Positions 14,275-23,993 are shown, counted from the first letter of the stretch. The stretch: 29,364 nucleotides of DNA from Actinomycetota bacterium (GCA_020029625.1 JAIBJP010000005.1:1-29364); one strand, 5' to 3'. Program-made: numbers and translations. The notes: generated by a model not told the origin, from the sequence alone.

Positions 14275-15518
14275 GGCGTCAGACGCAGGCGGGGTGGGAT
14301 TCCCCGCTCGAGCGCGAGCGCGCCCACGCCGGCGAGCAGGCACGCACCTGCGGCCAGCGGCCAAAGGGCGAGCGGCTCCCGGTCGAGGACGAACCCGCCG
14401 ATCGCCGGCCCGATGACGAAGCCGATCTCCCACGAGATGGTCGAGAGCGCCATGTAGCGGCCGCGGAGCCGGGGTGGAGCCAGATCCGCGACGAGCGCGC
14501 CCTGCGTCGGGCCTTGAAAACACTCCCCGAGCCCGAACACGAGTCCCGCGAGGGCGAATACGGACGCCGCCGCGATCGCCTCGAGCGTCGCTCCGCCCAC
14601 GAGCACGATCATCCAGGCCGTGGCCCAGAGCACGGTCATGAGCGCGAGCGCGGGCATTCTCCGGCGGCCTTCCAGGGCTCGGGCAATCGGGAGCTGGGCG
14701 AACACGATCACGAGCGTGTTGACGAGGAAGATGACACCGATCCCCCGCTCGCCGACGTGCGCTTCGTTCTTGGCGAAGGCCGGGAGGAGCTCGATCTGCG
14801 CGTAGCCCGCCGACACGAACACGACGTTCAGGCCGACGATTCCGAGGAGGAGCCGGTCCCGGAGCACGTCGCGGTAGCGGCCGGGCCGCGCGCCCTCCTC
14901 GACGGGCGGCAACTCGGGGTCGGGAACGAACGGCAGAACGGCGATGAAGCCGAGGAAGGTGGCGGCGTCGATCAAGAACAGGATCGTGAAACTCGTCGGG
15001 TCGCTCGTCGTCGCGATCAGGCCCCCGGTCAAGCCTCCCAGCCCGATCCCGAGGTTTCGCGAGACGCGCTGGAGCGCGTAGGCGGCGTGGCGACGCGCCT
15101 CCGGAGCGAGGCCCGCCAGCAGGGTCGACTGGCTCGGCCAGAAGCTTCCGTTCCCGGCTCCGACGACGGCCATCGCGACGAACGCATGCCACTGCTCGCG
15201 AACGAGCGGGAAGGCCGCGATTCCGGCTGCCATCAGGAAGAGCGCGCCGGCGAGCGTGAGCCGGCCGCCGATCCGGTCCGAGAGCCATCCCGCGATCGGG
15301 CTGGCGACGAGGCTCATGGCCCCGTTCGTCGCCAGCACGAGCCCGGCCGTCCCGAGCGAGAACCCGCGGATGTTGTGGAGATAGATGACGACGAACGGGT
15401 AAGTGATCCCGTTCCCGAAGGCGTTGACGAGCCCGCCCGCCTCCATCGTCCAGACGGAACGCGGAAGGCGCGGGTCGATTGACCGTAGGTAGGCGCCGAC
15501 TCGCGCTCGGATGCTCAG
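14268..15518 (-). CDS. Major facilitator superfamily transporter (CTG start inferred)
   Basis: This protein of about 416 residues has roughly twelve transmembrane helices. MFS hallmarks are a loop 2-3 motif (GWLSDRIGGRLTLAGAL), a helix 5-type segment (NLGIGLGGLTGGLIA) and the second-half equivalents (EIGFVIGPAIGGFVLD). It is an exporter-like MFS protein with unknown substrate. The first canonical start, ATG 15446, would begin inside the first conserved segment; the frame upstream reads YLRSIDPRLPRSVWTMEAGG, the usual N-terminus of such carriers. The only reasonable start is CTG 15518, which overlaps the TGA of the dehydrogenase gene as CTGA and gives MSIRARVGAYLRSIDPRLPR or its Leu form. Expression is therefore probably coupled to the dehydrogenase. 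Its 3' end overlaps the convergent kinase-like gene by 4 bp. Confidence 0.88.
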   Translation of the reverse strand: MSIRARVGAYLRSIDPRLPRSVWTMEAGGLVNAFGNGITYPFVVIYLHNIRGFSLGTAGLVLATNGAMSLVASPIAGWLSDRIGGRLTLAGALFLMAAGIAAFPLVREQWHAFVAMAVVGAGNGSFWPSQSTLLAGLAPEARRHAAYALQRVSRNLGIGLGGLTGGLIATTSDPTSFTILFLIDAATFLGFIAVLPFVPDPELPPVEEGARPGRYRDVLRDRLLLGIVGLNVVFVSAGYAQIELLPAFAKNEAHVGERGIGVIFLVNTLVIVFAQLPIARALEGRRRMPALALMTVLWATAWMIVLVGGATLEAIAAASVFALAGLVFGLGECFQGPTQGALVADLAPPRLRGRYMALSTISWEIGFVIGPAIGGFVLDREPLALWPLAAGACLLAGVGALALERGIPPRLRLTPA

Positions 15519-16600
15519 TGTTCCACGTCGACTCTCGCGCCCGACGGGCGCGAGAGTCGATTAAGGACGCGGCCGATGACCTCGTCCGTGAACTCGGTGG
15601 TCGAGGCGTGCCCACCGAGGTCGGCGGTGCGGACGCCCGCGGAGACGGCCTCGAGCGAGGCCTCACGGATCGCCCTGCCCGCGGCCCGCGCCTCCTCGTC
15701 CTCCATGTGGCTGAGAAGCGCCGCCGCGGCCAGGATCATCGCCAGCGGATTGGCGACGTTCTTCCCCTTGAGCGCAGGCGCGGTGCCGTGCGCCGCCTCG
15801 GCCATGAGCGCCCGCGGCGTGTAGTCGTCGTTGAACGCGACCAGAAGCGATTCGGAGCCCGCGATCGAGCCGAAGAGCGGCAGGACGAGGTCGGAGAGGA
15901 TGTCTCCGTCGCGGTTCAGCGCCGGGATGACCAGTGGATCGCCCGCGGCCCCGATCAGAAGCGCGAACGTCGCGTCGATCAACTGGGGCTCGTAGGGAAC
16001 CTCGGGATGACGCTCCGCCGCAGCGTCCATCTCCTCCTTGAGCATCCCCTCGTAGACGGGGCTGACCGTGTACTTGGGCCCGCCGAAGACCTTGGCACGG
16101 GTGCGTTCGGCATGGCGGAAGGAAAACTCCGCCACCGCGCGGCAGACGCGCCGCTCGATCTTGGTCGTCCGAAACGCCGCCTCCTCCTCGCCCTCACCCT
16201 CGCGCCATTCCTTCGCCCCGTACGCGTCTCCTACGGCCATGCGCACGACGGAGATCGGGTGATAGGCGCCTCCGATTGGGACGACGCCGGGGATTCGCCG
16301 GCCGGTGCGGACGATGACGTGGCCGCCGATCTCCTCGCGGAGAATCCGGTTGGGGCTGCCGACGTCGTCCTTTCCCTCAGGCGTGATCGTCGCTGCCTTG
16401 AGCCCCAGCCCGTTCTCGCGCACCGCGCGTGCCGCCTCGTGGACGACCTCGTTCTCGGTCGCGCGGCGATTCTCCAGGGAAAGGTCGTAGCGGGGGAGCT
16501 CGAGCTCGAGCCCGACGACGTCGGGGGCGAGGACGCGCAGCGCCTCCTCCAGCAGCTCCTGCCCGGTCTCGTCCCCCTCGAGAACCACGATCGCATGCAT
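15515..16600 (-). CDS. Isocitrate/isopropylmalate dehydrogenase family enzyme
   Basis: This 361-residue protein has the beta-decarboxylating dehydrogenase pattern. It starts MHAIVVLEGDETGQEL, where most relatives have GDGIG. It then shows a substrate-binding Arg region (VRTGRRIPGVVPIGG), FGGPKYTVSPVYEGM, the metal-binding NRDGDILSD, and the cofactor loop EAAHGTAPALKGKNVANPLAM. The enzyme would oxidise and decarboxylate a 2-hydroxy-diacid. Isocitrate is plausible, but I cannot exclude 3-isopropylmalate or another substrate. ATG 16600 is chosen because a TACACT -10 box lies 9 nt before it and the upstream ORF extension is low-complexity. It is divergent from the sugar transporter operon, and the MFS gene overlaps its stop. 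Confidence 0.88.
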   Translation of the reverse strand: MHAIVVLEGDETGQELLEEALRVLAPDVVGLELELPRYDLSLENRRATENEVVHEAARAVRENGLGLKAATITPEGKDDVGSPNRILREEIGGHVIVRTGRRIPGVVPIGGAYHPISVVRMAVGDAYGAKEWREGEGEEEAAFRTTKIERRVCRAVAEFSFRHAERTRAKVFGGPKYTVSPVYEGMLKEEMDAAAERHPEVPYEPQLIDATFALLIGAAGDPLVIPALNRDGDILSDLVLPLFGSIAGSESLLVAFNDDYTPRALMAEAAHGTAPALKGKNVANPLAMILAAAALLSHMEDEEARAAGRAIREASLEAVSAGVRTADLGGHASTTEFTDEVIGRVLNRLSRPSGARVDVEH

Positions 16601-16609
16601 CCGAGCCGG

Positions 16610-16615
16610 AGTGTA
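16610..16615 (-). promoter_or_regulatory. -10 element TACACT for the dehydrogenase gene
   Basis: On the minus strand TACACT ends 9 nt before ATG 16600, giving a nearly leaderless transcript. It sits 13 bp from the -35 of the divergent sugar transporter promoter, so the two promoters share one short region and could interfere with each other or share a regulator. Confidence 0.45.
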
Positions 16616-16627
16616 GTCGGCGCGTCT

Positions 16628-16656
16628 TTGCCGGAAATGTGGCTGCTTGGTAGAGT
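16628..16656 (+). promoter_or_regulatory. Sigma-70-type promoter for the sugar ABC operon
   Basis: TTGCCG (16628-16633), a 17-bp spacer and TAGAGT (16651-16656) make a good two-part promoter. The leader from about 16663 contains GGGAGG (16668-16673), spaced 6 nt from TTG 16680, which supports that start over TTG 16647. Confidence 0.6.
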
Positions 16657-16679
16657 CGCGGCCACGCGGGAGGGAGGGT

Positions 16680-17905
<1,226 letters not shown>

Positions 17906-17906
<1 letters not shown>

Positions 17907-19228
17907 TGAGGCGTCGGTTTTCGCTACTCGGGTTGTTTGCAGTGCTTGTGCTCGTGGCCGCCGCATGTGGCGGCGGCGGAGGTGGGACGACCGGAGCAGG
18001 AGGCACGACGGGCGGAGGCGCCGAGTGCGGCTCCGGCTCGATCTCGCTGATGGGAATCTGGGTTGCGACCGAGCAGCAGTCGATCCAGGCCGTCATCGAC
18101 GGGTTCAACGAGCAGTGCCCGGACGTGACCGTGAAGTACAACCCGGCCGGCGACAACCTTGTCACCGTCCTCGCAACCGCTGTCCAGGGCGGGAACCCGC
18201 CCGACCTAGCCACGATCGCCCAGCCGGCGACCGTCGGGGAGTACGTCTCCAAGGGCGCGCTGAAGCCGATCGACTTCGCGGCAGCTGTCGTCAAGGAGAA
18301 CTATTCGGCCGATCTCGTCAAACAGGGCACCTTCGACGGGAAGCTCTACGGCTTCTTCTTCAAGGGCGCCAACAAGTCGACCGTCTGGTACAACGTGCCG
18401 GTCTTCCAGGACGCCGGCGTCGAGCCGCCGAAGACGTGGGACGAGTTCCTCGCGGCGGCCAAGACGATCAAGGCCTCGGGCGTGCCGGCGTACTCGATCG
18501 GCGGCGCGGACGGTTGGACGCTCACCGACCTGTTCGAGAACATCTACATCCGGCAAGCCGGGCCTGAGAAGTACGACCAGCTCGCCACGCACGAGATTCC
18601 GTGGACCGATCAGTCCGTCAAGGACGCGCTCACGACGATGGGCCAGGTCCTCGGCGACACCGACAACATCGCCGGCGGCACGCAGGGAGCGCTCCAGACC
18701 GACTTCGCCACCTCGGTGACGAACGCGTTCGCCGATCCGCCCAAGGCGGCGATGGTGATCGAGGCCGACTTCGTCGCGGGCGAGATCGTCAACTCGACGA
18801 AGGCGAAGCCGGAAACCGGCTTCAACGTCTTCGACTTCCCGTCCATCAACGACTCGCCGCCCGCCGTCGTGGGCGCCGGCGACATGGTGGTCATGTTCAA
18901 GGACAGTCCGGCCGCGCAGGCGTTCGTCAATTACCTCGCGACGCCCGAGGCCGCGGAGATCTGGGTCAAGCGCGGCGGTTTCTCCTCGCCGAACAAGAAC
19001 GTCCCGGCGGACGCGTATCCCGACGCGATCCTCCGCAGCACCGCGACGGCGCTCGCCAGCGCGGAGACGTTCCGCTTCGACCTCTCCGACCTGCAGCCGT
19101 CGGCCTTCGGCGGCACTGTGGGTCAGGGCGAGTTCAAGCTCTTCCAGGACTTCCTGGCGAATCCGAGCGACGTCGACGGCATCGCCCAGAAGCTGGAGGA
19201 CGCGGCCGCAAAGGCCTACAAGGGCTAA
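17906..19228 (+). CDS. Sugar-binding lipoprotein of ABC transporter (extracellular solute-binding family 1)
   Basis: This 440-residue protein has a lipoprotein signal (MRRRFSLLGLFAVLVLVAAAC, acylated Cys 21), followed by a Gly/Thr linker that spaces it from the membrane. The remainder is a family 1 binding protein: MGIWVATEQQSIQAVIDGFN, NPPDLATIAQPATVGEYVSKG, LYGFFFKGANKSTVWYN, TWDEFLAAAKTIKA and FVNYLATPEAAEIWVKRGG. It captures a sugar outside the membrane and delivers it to the permeases. The pattern resembles alpha-glucoside binders of the AglE type, an inference from memory of the family. ATG 17906 (TGATG with the ATPase stop) or GTG 17903 in the same frame are possible starts; GAAGGGA precedes both. 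Confidence 0.93.
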
Positions 19229-19237
19229 CGCGGCCCG

Positions 19238-20581
19238 ATGAGCGGCGCGAGCATCACGGCGGAGCCCCCGGTCCGGGGGGCTCCGCCTGCCTCTGCGGGG
19301 GGCCGCTGGCGGCGCTACGCCGTCGCGGCGGCATTCCTCGGGCCGGCTGCGCTCTTCCTGATCGTCTGGATCATCTATCCGGCGATCTACACGTTCGTCC
19401 AGAGCCTCTACCGCGGGACGGGCTTCAGCGAGTTCGCGGGAATCGACAACTACAAGACGCTCTTCACGAGCCCGAATCTCGTTCAGGCGATCAAGAACAA
19501 CGCCATCTGGGTGGCCGTCGTTCCGGCCGCGGTGACCGCCCTGGGGCTCATCTTCGCCGTCCTGACAGAACGCGTCCGCTGGTCGGTCGCGTTCAAGACG
19601 GTCGTGTTCATGCCGATGGCCGTGTCCGCCTTCGCGGCCGGCGTGACCTGGCGGATCATGTATCAGCAAGACCCGGACCAGGGCGCGATAAACGCCGCGA
19701 TTGCGTCCGCCAAAGGTGTCTTCAGCCCGGAGGGCGTCCTCTCGCAGGCGGCGCCTTCGACGGATGCTTTGAAGCCGACGCCTGGCGGGGGCCTCGATCT
19801 CGCCAAGCCGCTCAGTCCGGGCGGCGTGGCCACGCTCGGCCTCACGCGCGTCCCATCGGCGGAGGTGCCGCCGACTGCCAAGCAGGCGGTCCTGCCAGAG
19901 CCTTTGCAGGGAGGTATCGACGGCGTCGTCTGGCGGGACTTCAAGCCGGGTGGCGGGACGCCCGGCAAGGTCGAGGAAGGCGAACTGGGGATTCCGGGGG
20001 TCACGGTCGAGCTCCGTGACGCCGGCGGGAAGACCCTGAGCTCGACCAAGACGGCCGACGACGGCACGTTCAAGTTCCCTGGCCTGAGCCAGGGCCAGTA
20101 CCAGGTCGACATCGGCGCATCGACGTTCGCCAAGCCGTTCGGGGGCGTCTCCTGGCTGAGCGCGCAGCTGATCACGCCTTCCATCATCATCGCCTACATC
20201 TGGATCTGGGCCGGCTTCGCGATGGTCGTCATCGCCGCCGGGCTCGCAGCCATCCCTCGCGACGTCCTCGAGGCTGCCCGCACCGACGGGGCCACCGAGT
20301 GGCAGGTCTTCCGCCGCGTGACCGTGCCCCTGCTCGCGCCGGTGCTCTCGGTGGTCTTCATCACGCTCCTCATCCAGGTCCTCAAGGTGTTCGACATCGT
20401 GATAGCCGTGGCGCCGCAATCCGTGCAGGACGACGCCAACGTGATCGCGCTCGCCATGTGGCGTACCTCGTTCGGCGGCGTGAGCGACTTCGGGCTCGGC
20501 TCGGCCATCGCCGTCTTCCTCTTCATCCTCGTGATCCCGGTCCTACTCCTCAACATCAGCCGCTTCCGGAGGGAGGTGTAA
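19238..20581 (+). CDS. Sugar ABC permease with inserted Ig-like (SdrD-B/Cna-B type) domain
   Basis: This 447-residue protein is a MalF-like permease. TM1 (about residues 27-55), TM2 (90-110) and TM3 (118-138) come first, later helices start at about 312, and the cytosolic EAA loop is EAARTDGATEWQVFRRVTVP. Between residues ~143 and ~310 lies an insertion of about 165 residues where relatives have a short loop. Its first part is low-complexity, Pro/Ala-rich. The second part (about 227-298) has the signature of an SdrD-B or carboxypeptidase-regulatory-like Ig fold: GVVWRDFKPGG, GIPGVTVELRDAGGKTL, TADDGTFKFPGLSQGQYQVDI. The loop should be extracytoplasmic and could contact the binding lipoprotein or the cell wall. 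The next gene overlaps as TAATG. Confidence 0.93.
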   Translation: MSGASITAEPPVRGAPPASAGGRWRRYAVAAAFLGPAALFLIVWIIYPAIYTFVQSLYRGTGFSEFAGIDNYKTLFTSPNLVQAIKNNAIWVAVVPAAVTALGLIFAVLTERVRWSVAFKTVVFMPMAVSAFAAGVTWRIMYQQDPDQGAINAAIASAKGVFSPEGVLSQAAPSTDALKPTPGGGLDLAKPLSPGGVATLGLTRVPSAEVPPTAKQAVLPEPLQGGIDGVVWRDFKPGGGTPGKVEEGELGIPGVTVELRDAGGKTLSSTKTADDGTFKFPGLSQGQYQVDIGASTFAKPFGGVSWLSAQLITPSIIIAYIWIWAGFAMVVIAAGLAAIPRDVLEAARTDGATEWQVFRRVTVPLLAPVLSVVFITLLIQVLKVFDIVIAVAPQSVQDDANVIALAMWRTSFGGVSDFGLGSAIAVFLFILVIPVLLLNISRFRREV

Positions 20582-21471
20582 TGACGGCGGCCGCTGCCGA
20601 AGTCGAGAGCCGCCCGGTGGCGGGCGAGAGCGTCGCGACCAAGATCCTGCGCGTCCTCGGCAAGGCACCGGTCCACTTCGTCCTCGTCCTCGTCGGGCTC
20701 CTCTGGCTCGTGCCCACCCTCGGGCTCTTCCTGACGTCGCTCTTCTCCGCAACCGATGTCAACAGCCTCGGCTGGTGGGAGATCTTCTCCAAGCCGAGCC
20801 TGGCGACGTTCCAGAACTACCAGGAGATCTGGCACAACCAGTCGATCCGCTCGGCCTTCTGGACGACCGTCTGGATCTCCCTGGGCGGAACCTTCCTGCC
20901 CATCATCATCGCGGCGCTCGCGGGCTACGCGTTCGCGTGGCTCGAGTTCCCCGGCCGCGACTGGCTCTTCGTGCTCGTGATCGCGCTGCTCGTCGTGCCG
21001 CTCCAGATGGCGCTGATCCCGATGTTCAGGCTCTACAGCGACCTCGGGATCTTCGACACCGTCTTGAGCCTCGTCCTGTTCCACACGGCCTTCGGGCTGC
21101 CGTTCGCCATCTTCCTGCTCCGGAACTTTTTCATCGGCATACCCAAAGAACTGCTCGAAGCTGCGCGGATCGACGGCGCCTCGGAGATCAGGATCTTCCT
21201 GCGCCTGATCCTGCCCTTGGGTCTCCCGGCGATCGCCTCGCTGGCCATCTTCCAGTTCCTCTGGACATGGAACGACTTGCTCGTCGCGCTCTCGCTTGCC
21301 CGTGACACTCAACCGCTGACGGTCGCCATCTTCTCGCAGCTGCGTCAGTTCGGGAACAACCTCGAGCTGATCGCGCCGGCGTCGTTCGTCTCCCTGATCG
21401 TGCCGCTGGCCGTCTTCTTCGCGTTCCAGCGGTACTTCGTCCAGGGGCTCCTCGCCGGCTCCGTCAAATAG
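20581..21471 (+). CDS. Sugar ABC permease, second subunit (MalG/AglG type)
   Basis: This 296-residue protein has six transmembrane helices and an EAA loop, EAARIDGASEIRIFLRLILP, as expected for the MalG-type partner. The ATG at 20581 overlaps the stop of the first permease (TAATG). A double Shine-Dalgarno, GGAGGGAGGT (20568-20577), precedes it, which fixes the start even though the frame is open farther upstream. With the ATPase, lipoprotein and first permease it completes the importer. No sugar hydrolase or LacI-type repressor is beside the operon, so the substrate and regulation cannot be read from context. Unlike its partner, this subunit has no inserted domain. Confidence 0.94.
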   Translation: MTAAAAEVESRPVAGESVATKILRVLGKAPVHFVLVLVGLLWLVPTLGLFLTSLFSATDVNSLGWWEIFSKPSLATFQNYQEIWHNQSIRSAFWTTVWISLGGTFLPIIIAALAGYAFAWLEFPGRDWLFVLVIALLVVPLQMALIPMFRLYSDLGIFDTVLSLVLFHTAFGLPFAIFLLRNFFIGIPKELLEAARIDGASEIRIFLRLILPLGLPAIASLAIFQFLWTWNDLLVALSLARDTQPLTVAIFSQLRQFGNNLELIAPASFVSLIVPLAVFFAFQRYFVQGLLAGSVK

Positions 21472-21473
21472 CG

Positions 21474-22577
21474 GTGGCGGAACAGTGCGCAATCGTAGGC
21501 GGCGGGCTCGCCGGCTTCACCGCGTATGCAACCCTCCGCCATGGGGGCCTGGCGGCGGCCGAAATCGCCGTGTTCGGAACGGACCCCGATCCGGCGGCGG
21601 ACTGGCGCCGGCGGGCAGACGCGATCCGCCAACGCCGCATGCGCTCCGAGAGCGACGGCCACGTTGCTGCCACGTCTTTCCCTGGGCTCGCGGTGCGCTC
21701 GGCGATCCGCCGGCGAGACGCAATGCCGCTCGTCGAGTCCCTCTTCGACCGCTACCACCCGACCGTCCCCGAGTTCCTGGAGCACGTCGCCGAGGTGCGC
21801 GAGCGTTCGGGCTGGAAGGACAGCTTTCACCACCGCCGCATCGCGGCCATCCGACCGGTGGACGGCGGCTTCGAGCTCGACGAAGCCGGCGTCTTCGCGC
21901 ACGTGCTCCTGGCGCCCGGCCATCCGGGCCTGGCCTTCCCCGAAGGCCTAGAGGGCGACGAGCGGGTCGTCCACGCCTACGAGCCCCACGACTACGCTCC
22001 CGAGGTCGAGGTCGTCGGCGCCGGCATGGCCGCAGCGACGGAATGGCTGAACGCGCTCGCAGCGGGCGCAGCGGTCGTCTCCGTGCGCCGCCGCGAGCCC
22101 GAGCGCCGGCCACTGAATCTTCCCCGTGAGCTCTTCACGCGGCGCGGGCTCAAGGGCTTCCAGGCCACCTCCAAGGAGCAGCGCCTGGGGTTGCTGCGCA
22201 GCTGGTCGACGCCTTCCTACCCCAGCGGGCGCGACTGGGACGAGCCGGTGGAGCGCGCACGCCGCGAGGGCCGCTTCAGGGTTCTGCCGGAGCTCAACGG
22301 AGGCGAGCAGATCATCTGCGCGACCGGCTTCAAGAGGGGCTTCCGGAACGATTCTCTCCTCGCCGCGCTCGTCGATGCGCACGCCCTCGAGACCGCCGAC
22401 GGCTGGATCGCGCTCGCGCCTGACTCCACGATCCCGGGGCTCACGGACGAGACTCGGACGCTTTCGATCGCAGGTGTACCAGGCCAGTGGGCGTTCCCCG
22501 CCGCAGATACGCTCGCCGGCCATAAGTACGCGGCTAGACGCTTCCTCCGGCGCATCAGGGCATGTCGTACACGCTGA
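21474..22577 (+). CDS. FAD/NAD(P)-binding monooxygenase-like flavoprotein
   Basis: This 367-residue protein has an N-terminal dinucleotide-binding motif (AIVGGGLAGFTAYATLR, residues 6-22), a second Rossmann motif (VEVVGAGMAAATEWL, around G182) and the ATG-type motif ICATGFKRGF (residues ~282-290) seen in flavin monooxygenases and pyridine-nucleotide oxidoreductases. An end segment, AFPAADTLAGHKYAARRFL, is the usual position of the last FAD contacts. It resembles class B flavin monooxygenases or lysine/ornithine N-hydroxylase relatives, but is shorter than most. The substrate is unknown. GTG 21474 lies 2 nt after the permease stop, so it may be co-transcribed with the sugar transporter. The next gene overlaps its end by 16 nt. 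Confidence 0.85.
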   Translation: MAEQCAIVGGGLAGFTAYATLRHGGLAAAEIAVFGTDPDPAADWRRRADAIRQRRMRSESDGHVAATSFPGLAVRSAIRRRDAMPLVESLFDRYHPTVPEFLEHVAEVRERSGWKDSFHHRRIAAIRPVDGGFELDEAGVFAHVLLAPGHPGLAFPEGLEGDERVVHAYEPHDYAPEVEVVGAGMAAATEWLNALAAGAAVVSVRRREPERRPLNLPRELFTRRGLKGFQATSKEQRLGLLRSWSTPSYPSGRDWDEPVERARREGRFRVLPELNGGEQIICATGFKRGFRNDSLLAALVDAHALETADGWIALAPDSTIPGLTDETRTLSIAGVPGQWAFPAADTLAGHKYAARRFLRRIRACRTR

Positions 22578-23743
22578 GAGGGCGACTGGAGACGCGTCTG
22601 GCGGCCTCGCTCGTGCCGCTGGCTGCCGCCTGCGTTGTTGCGCTCGTGCTCAAGTCGTGGTGGCCCGTGGAGCTCGCGGCGATCATGATCGTCACCGGCG
22701 TAGCGCTCGACGCGACGATCTATCACCGTCTCCTTTCCTACCAGTCCGGCTGGTTTGCATTTCCACTCGCGCTGCTCGAGCTCGGAGTCCTGATGGCGAT
22801 CGTCTTTGCCTTCGGAATCCCCGCGCCGCTCGACTTCGCCGTGCTCTTCTTCGCCGGCTCGTGGCTCCTCGGGCAGATCCTCGTGCACGGCGGCTTCCCG
22901 GTCGCGCGGCTCTCATACGGGGAGGACGGCGGCGAGCTCGGGAGCGCGGGTCCGGCCGTGGCCGCTGCCGCGGTGGCCATTTTTGCTGCCGCCGGGGGAG
23001 TCGCATGGGCGACGCAGCCGCCTACGGTGCACCTCTCCGCCGGCATTCATCAGGGACCCCTTCTGATCGACCATTCGCAGAAGCTGATCGGGGACCGCGG
23101 TGCGGTCGTCCGCGGAGGAATCGTGATCACGTCCGACGACGTCACCGTCCGCAACATCGCGTTTACCGGCGGCGAGATCGGGATCGAGATCGACGGCGCG
23201 GAGAACGTCAAGATCGAGCACGTCCGCATCTCGGGAACCACTCTCGACGCGATTCAAGCGAGACGAGCGAGCGTTACGATTCGCGACTGCCTCATCCATT
23301 CACCCGTCGGCGAATTCACGCAGGGCATAGACATCTCCTTCGGATTCGACCTGCCGCCGAGCCTGATCGAGGGGTGCACGATTCTGGGCGGTCGCGAGGG
23401 AATCGTCACGCATTTTGCGAACGTTCACATTCAGGGCAACCACGTCAGCGGAACGACGCTTCGCGCACTCGGTCTCACCGAGATGTCCATGGTCATGGTC
23501 GAAGGTAATGACGTTCAAAACGCGCTCGGCGTCGGGATCTACTGCGGCGATTATTCGGAGTGCATGATCGAGGACAATGTCGTCGGAGGAACCCGGCCCG
23601 ATATGGCCTCCGGAGATCGGACGCGGATGGGTTACGCCATCGTCGCCCATTCGGGAGCAAAGGCGGAAATCGCGGACAACGAGCTTTCGCGAAACGCGAG
23701 CGTCGCGAAAGCATTCCTGGGAGCACAAATTACCGCCGAATAA
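22562..23743 (+). CDS. Membrane-anchored right-handed beta-helix protein
   Basis: This 393-residue protein has about five N-terminal transmembrane segments within residues 12-150 (SLVPLAAACVVALVL, VELAAIMIVTGVAL, GWFAFPLALLELGVLMAIVFAF, DFAVLFFAGSWLLGQIL, AAAAVAIFAAAGGVAWA). An extracytoplasmic parallel beta-helix at about 160-393 follows. The coil repeats show as VTVRNIAFTGGEIGIEIDGA, VKIEHVRISGTTLDAIQA, VTIRDCLIHSP, SLIEGCTILGGREGIVT, VHIQGNHVSGTTLRAL, MVMVEGNDVQNALGVGI and MIEDNVVGG, as in NosD/pectate-lyase-like folds that bind or cleave polysaccharides. The catalytic residues of known lyases are not evident. The 3' half is less GC-rich than its neighbours. It overlaps the flavoprotein gene, so expression is probably coupled. 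Confidence 0.8.
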   Translation: MSYTLRGRLETRLAASLVPLAAACVVALVLKSWWPVELAAIMIVTGVALDATIYHRLLSYQSGWFAFPLALLELGVLMAIVFAFGIPAPLDFAVLFFAGSWLLGQILVHGGFPVARLSYGEDGGELGSAGPAVAAAAVAIFAAAGGVAWATQPPTVHLSAGIHQGPLLIDHSQKLIGDRGAVVRGGIVITSDDVTVRNIAFTGGEIGIEIDGAENVKIEHVRISGTTLDAIQARRASVTIRDCLIHSPVGEFTQGIDISFGFDLPPSLIEGCTILGGREGIVTHFANVHIQGNHVSGTTLRALGLTEMSMVMVEGNDVQNALGVGIYCGDYSECMIEDNVVGGTRPDMASGDRTRMGYAIVAHSGAKAEIADNELSRNASVAKAFLGAQITAE

Positions 23744-23759
23744 CCCTTTCGCTGTTCGT

Positions 23760-23765
23760 TAGTAT
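23760..23765 (+). promoter_or_regulatory. Possible -10 element TAGTAT for the zinc-ribbon gene
   Basis: TAGTAT lies in an A/T-richer gap of 55 bp after the beta-helix gene. A start near 23772 would leave a leader of about 27 nt, containing AAGGGAGGA. No convincing -35 is seen at 16-18 bp. Confidence 0.35.
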
Positions 23766-23798
23766 CACTCGCTCACATCTCTTTACAAGGGAGGAACG

Positions 23799-23993
23799 TT
23801 GGCTCGCAAGACCGTGCTCGTTTGTGACAATTGTGGTAAGGAAGTCGAGGAAGGGAAGGGCGCCGGCCTGCGGGTCACCTATACGGATGCACGACGAGGC
23901 GCCAAGGCTGCGGATCTCTGCGACAGCTGCGCCGGGAAGATGCCAGGGCGTGCGGCGGCCCGGCGAGGCCGCCGGCCGAAGGCCGCCGCCTAG
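23799..23993 (+). CDS. Small zinc-ribbon protein with basic tail
   Basis: This 64-residue protein has two CxxC knuckles: CDNCGK (C9, C12) and CDSCAG (C41, C44), 29 residues apart, which should bind one zinc ion. The C-terminal third is Arg/Ala/Lys-rich (GRAAARRGRRPKAAA), like a nucleic-acid-binding tail. Similar tiny proteins occur widely in actinobacteria with no assigned role. The TTG start at 23799 has a strong Shine-Dalgarno, AAGGGAGGA (23787-23795), 3-4 nt before it, which decides the start. It appears to be a single-gene unit between the beta-helix gene and addB. DNA or RNA binding is an inference from composition. Confidence 0.82.
   Translation: MARKTVLVCDNCGKEVEEGKGAGLRVTYTDARRGAKAADLCDSCAGKMPGRAAARRGRRPKAAA

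Noticed and set aside
13323..15482. Long 719-codon open frame crossing the kinase-like and MFS genes on the plus strand
   Set aside because: It is very Arg/Gly/Asp-rich and runs antisense to clear MFS helices. It is a GC-driven shadow frame with no family motif.
18206..20419. 737-codon minus-strand frame opposite the sugar-binding protein and permease
   Set aside because: It is an Asp/Arg/Glu-rich shadow of well-supported plus-strand genes; the plus-strand frame has all the motifs.
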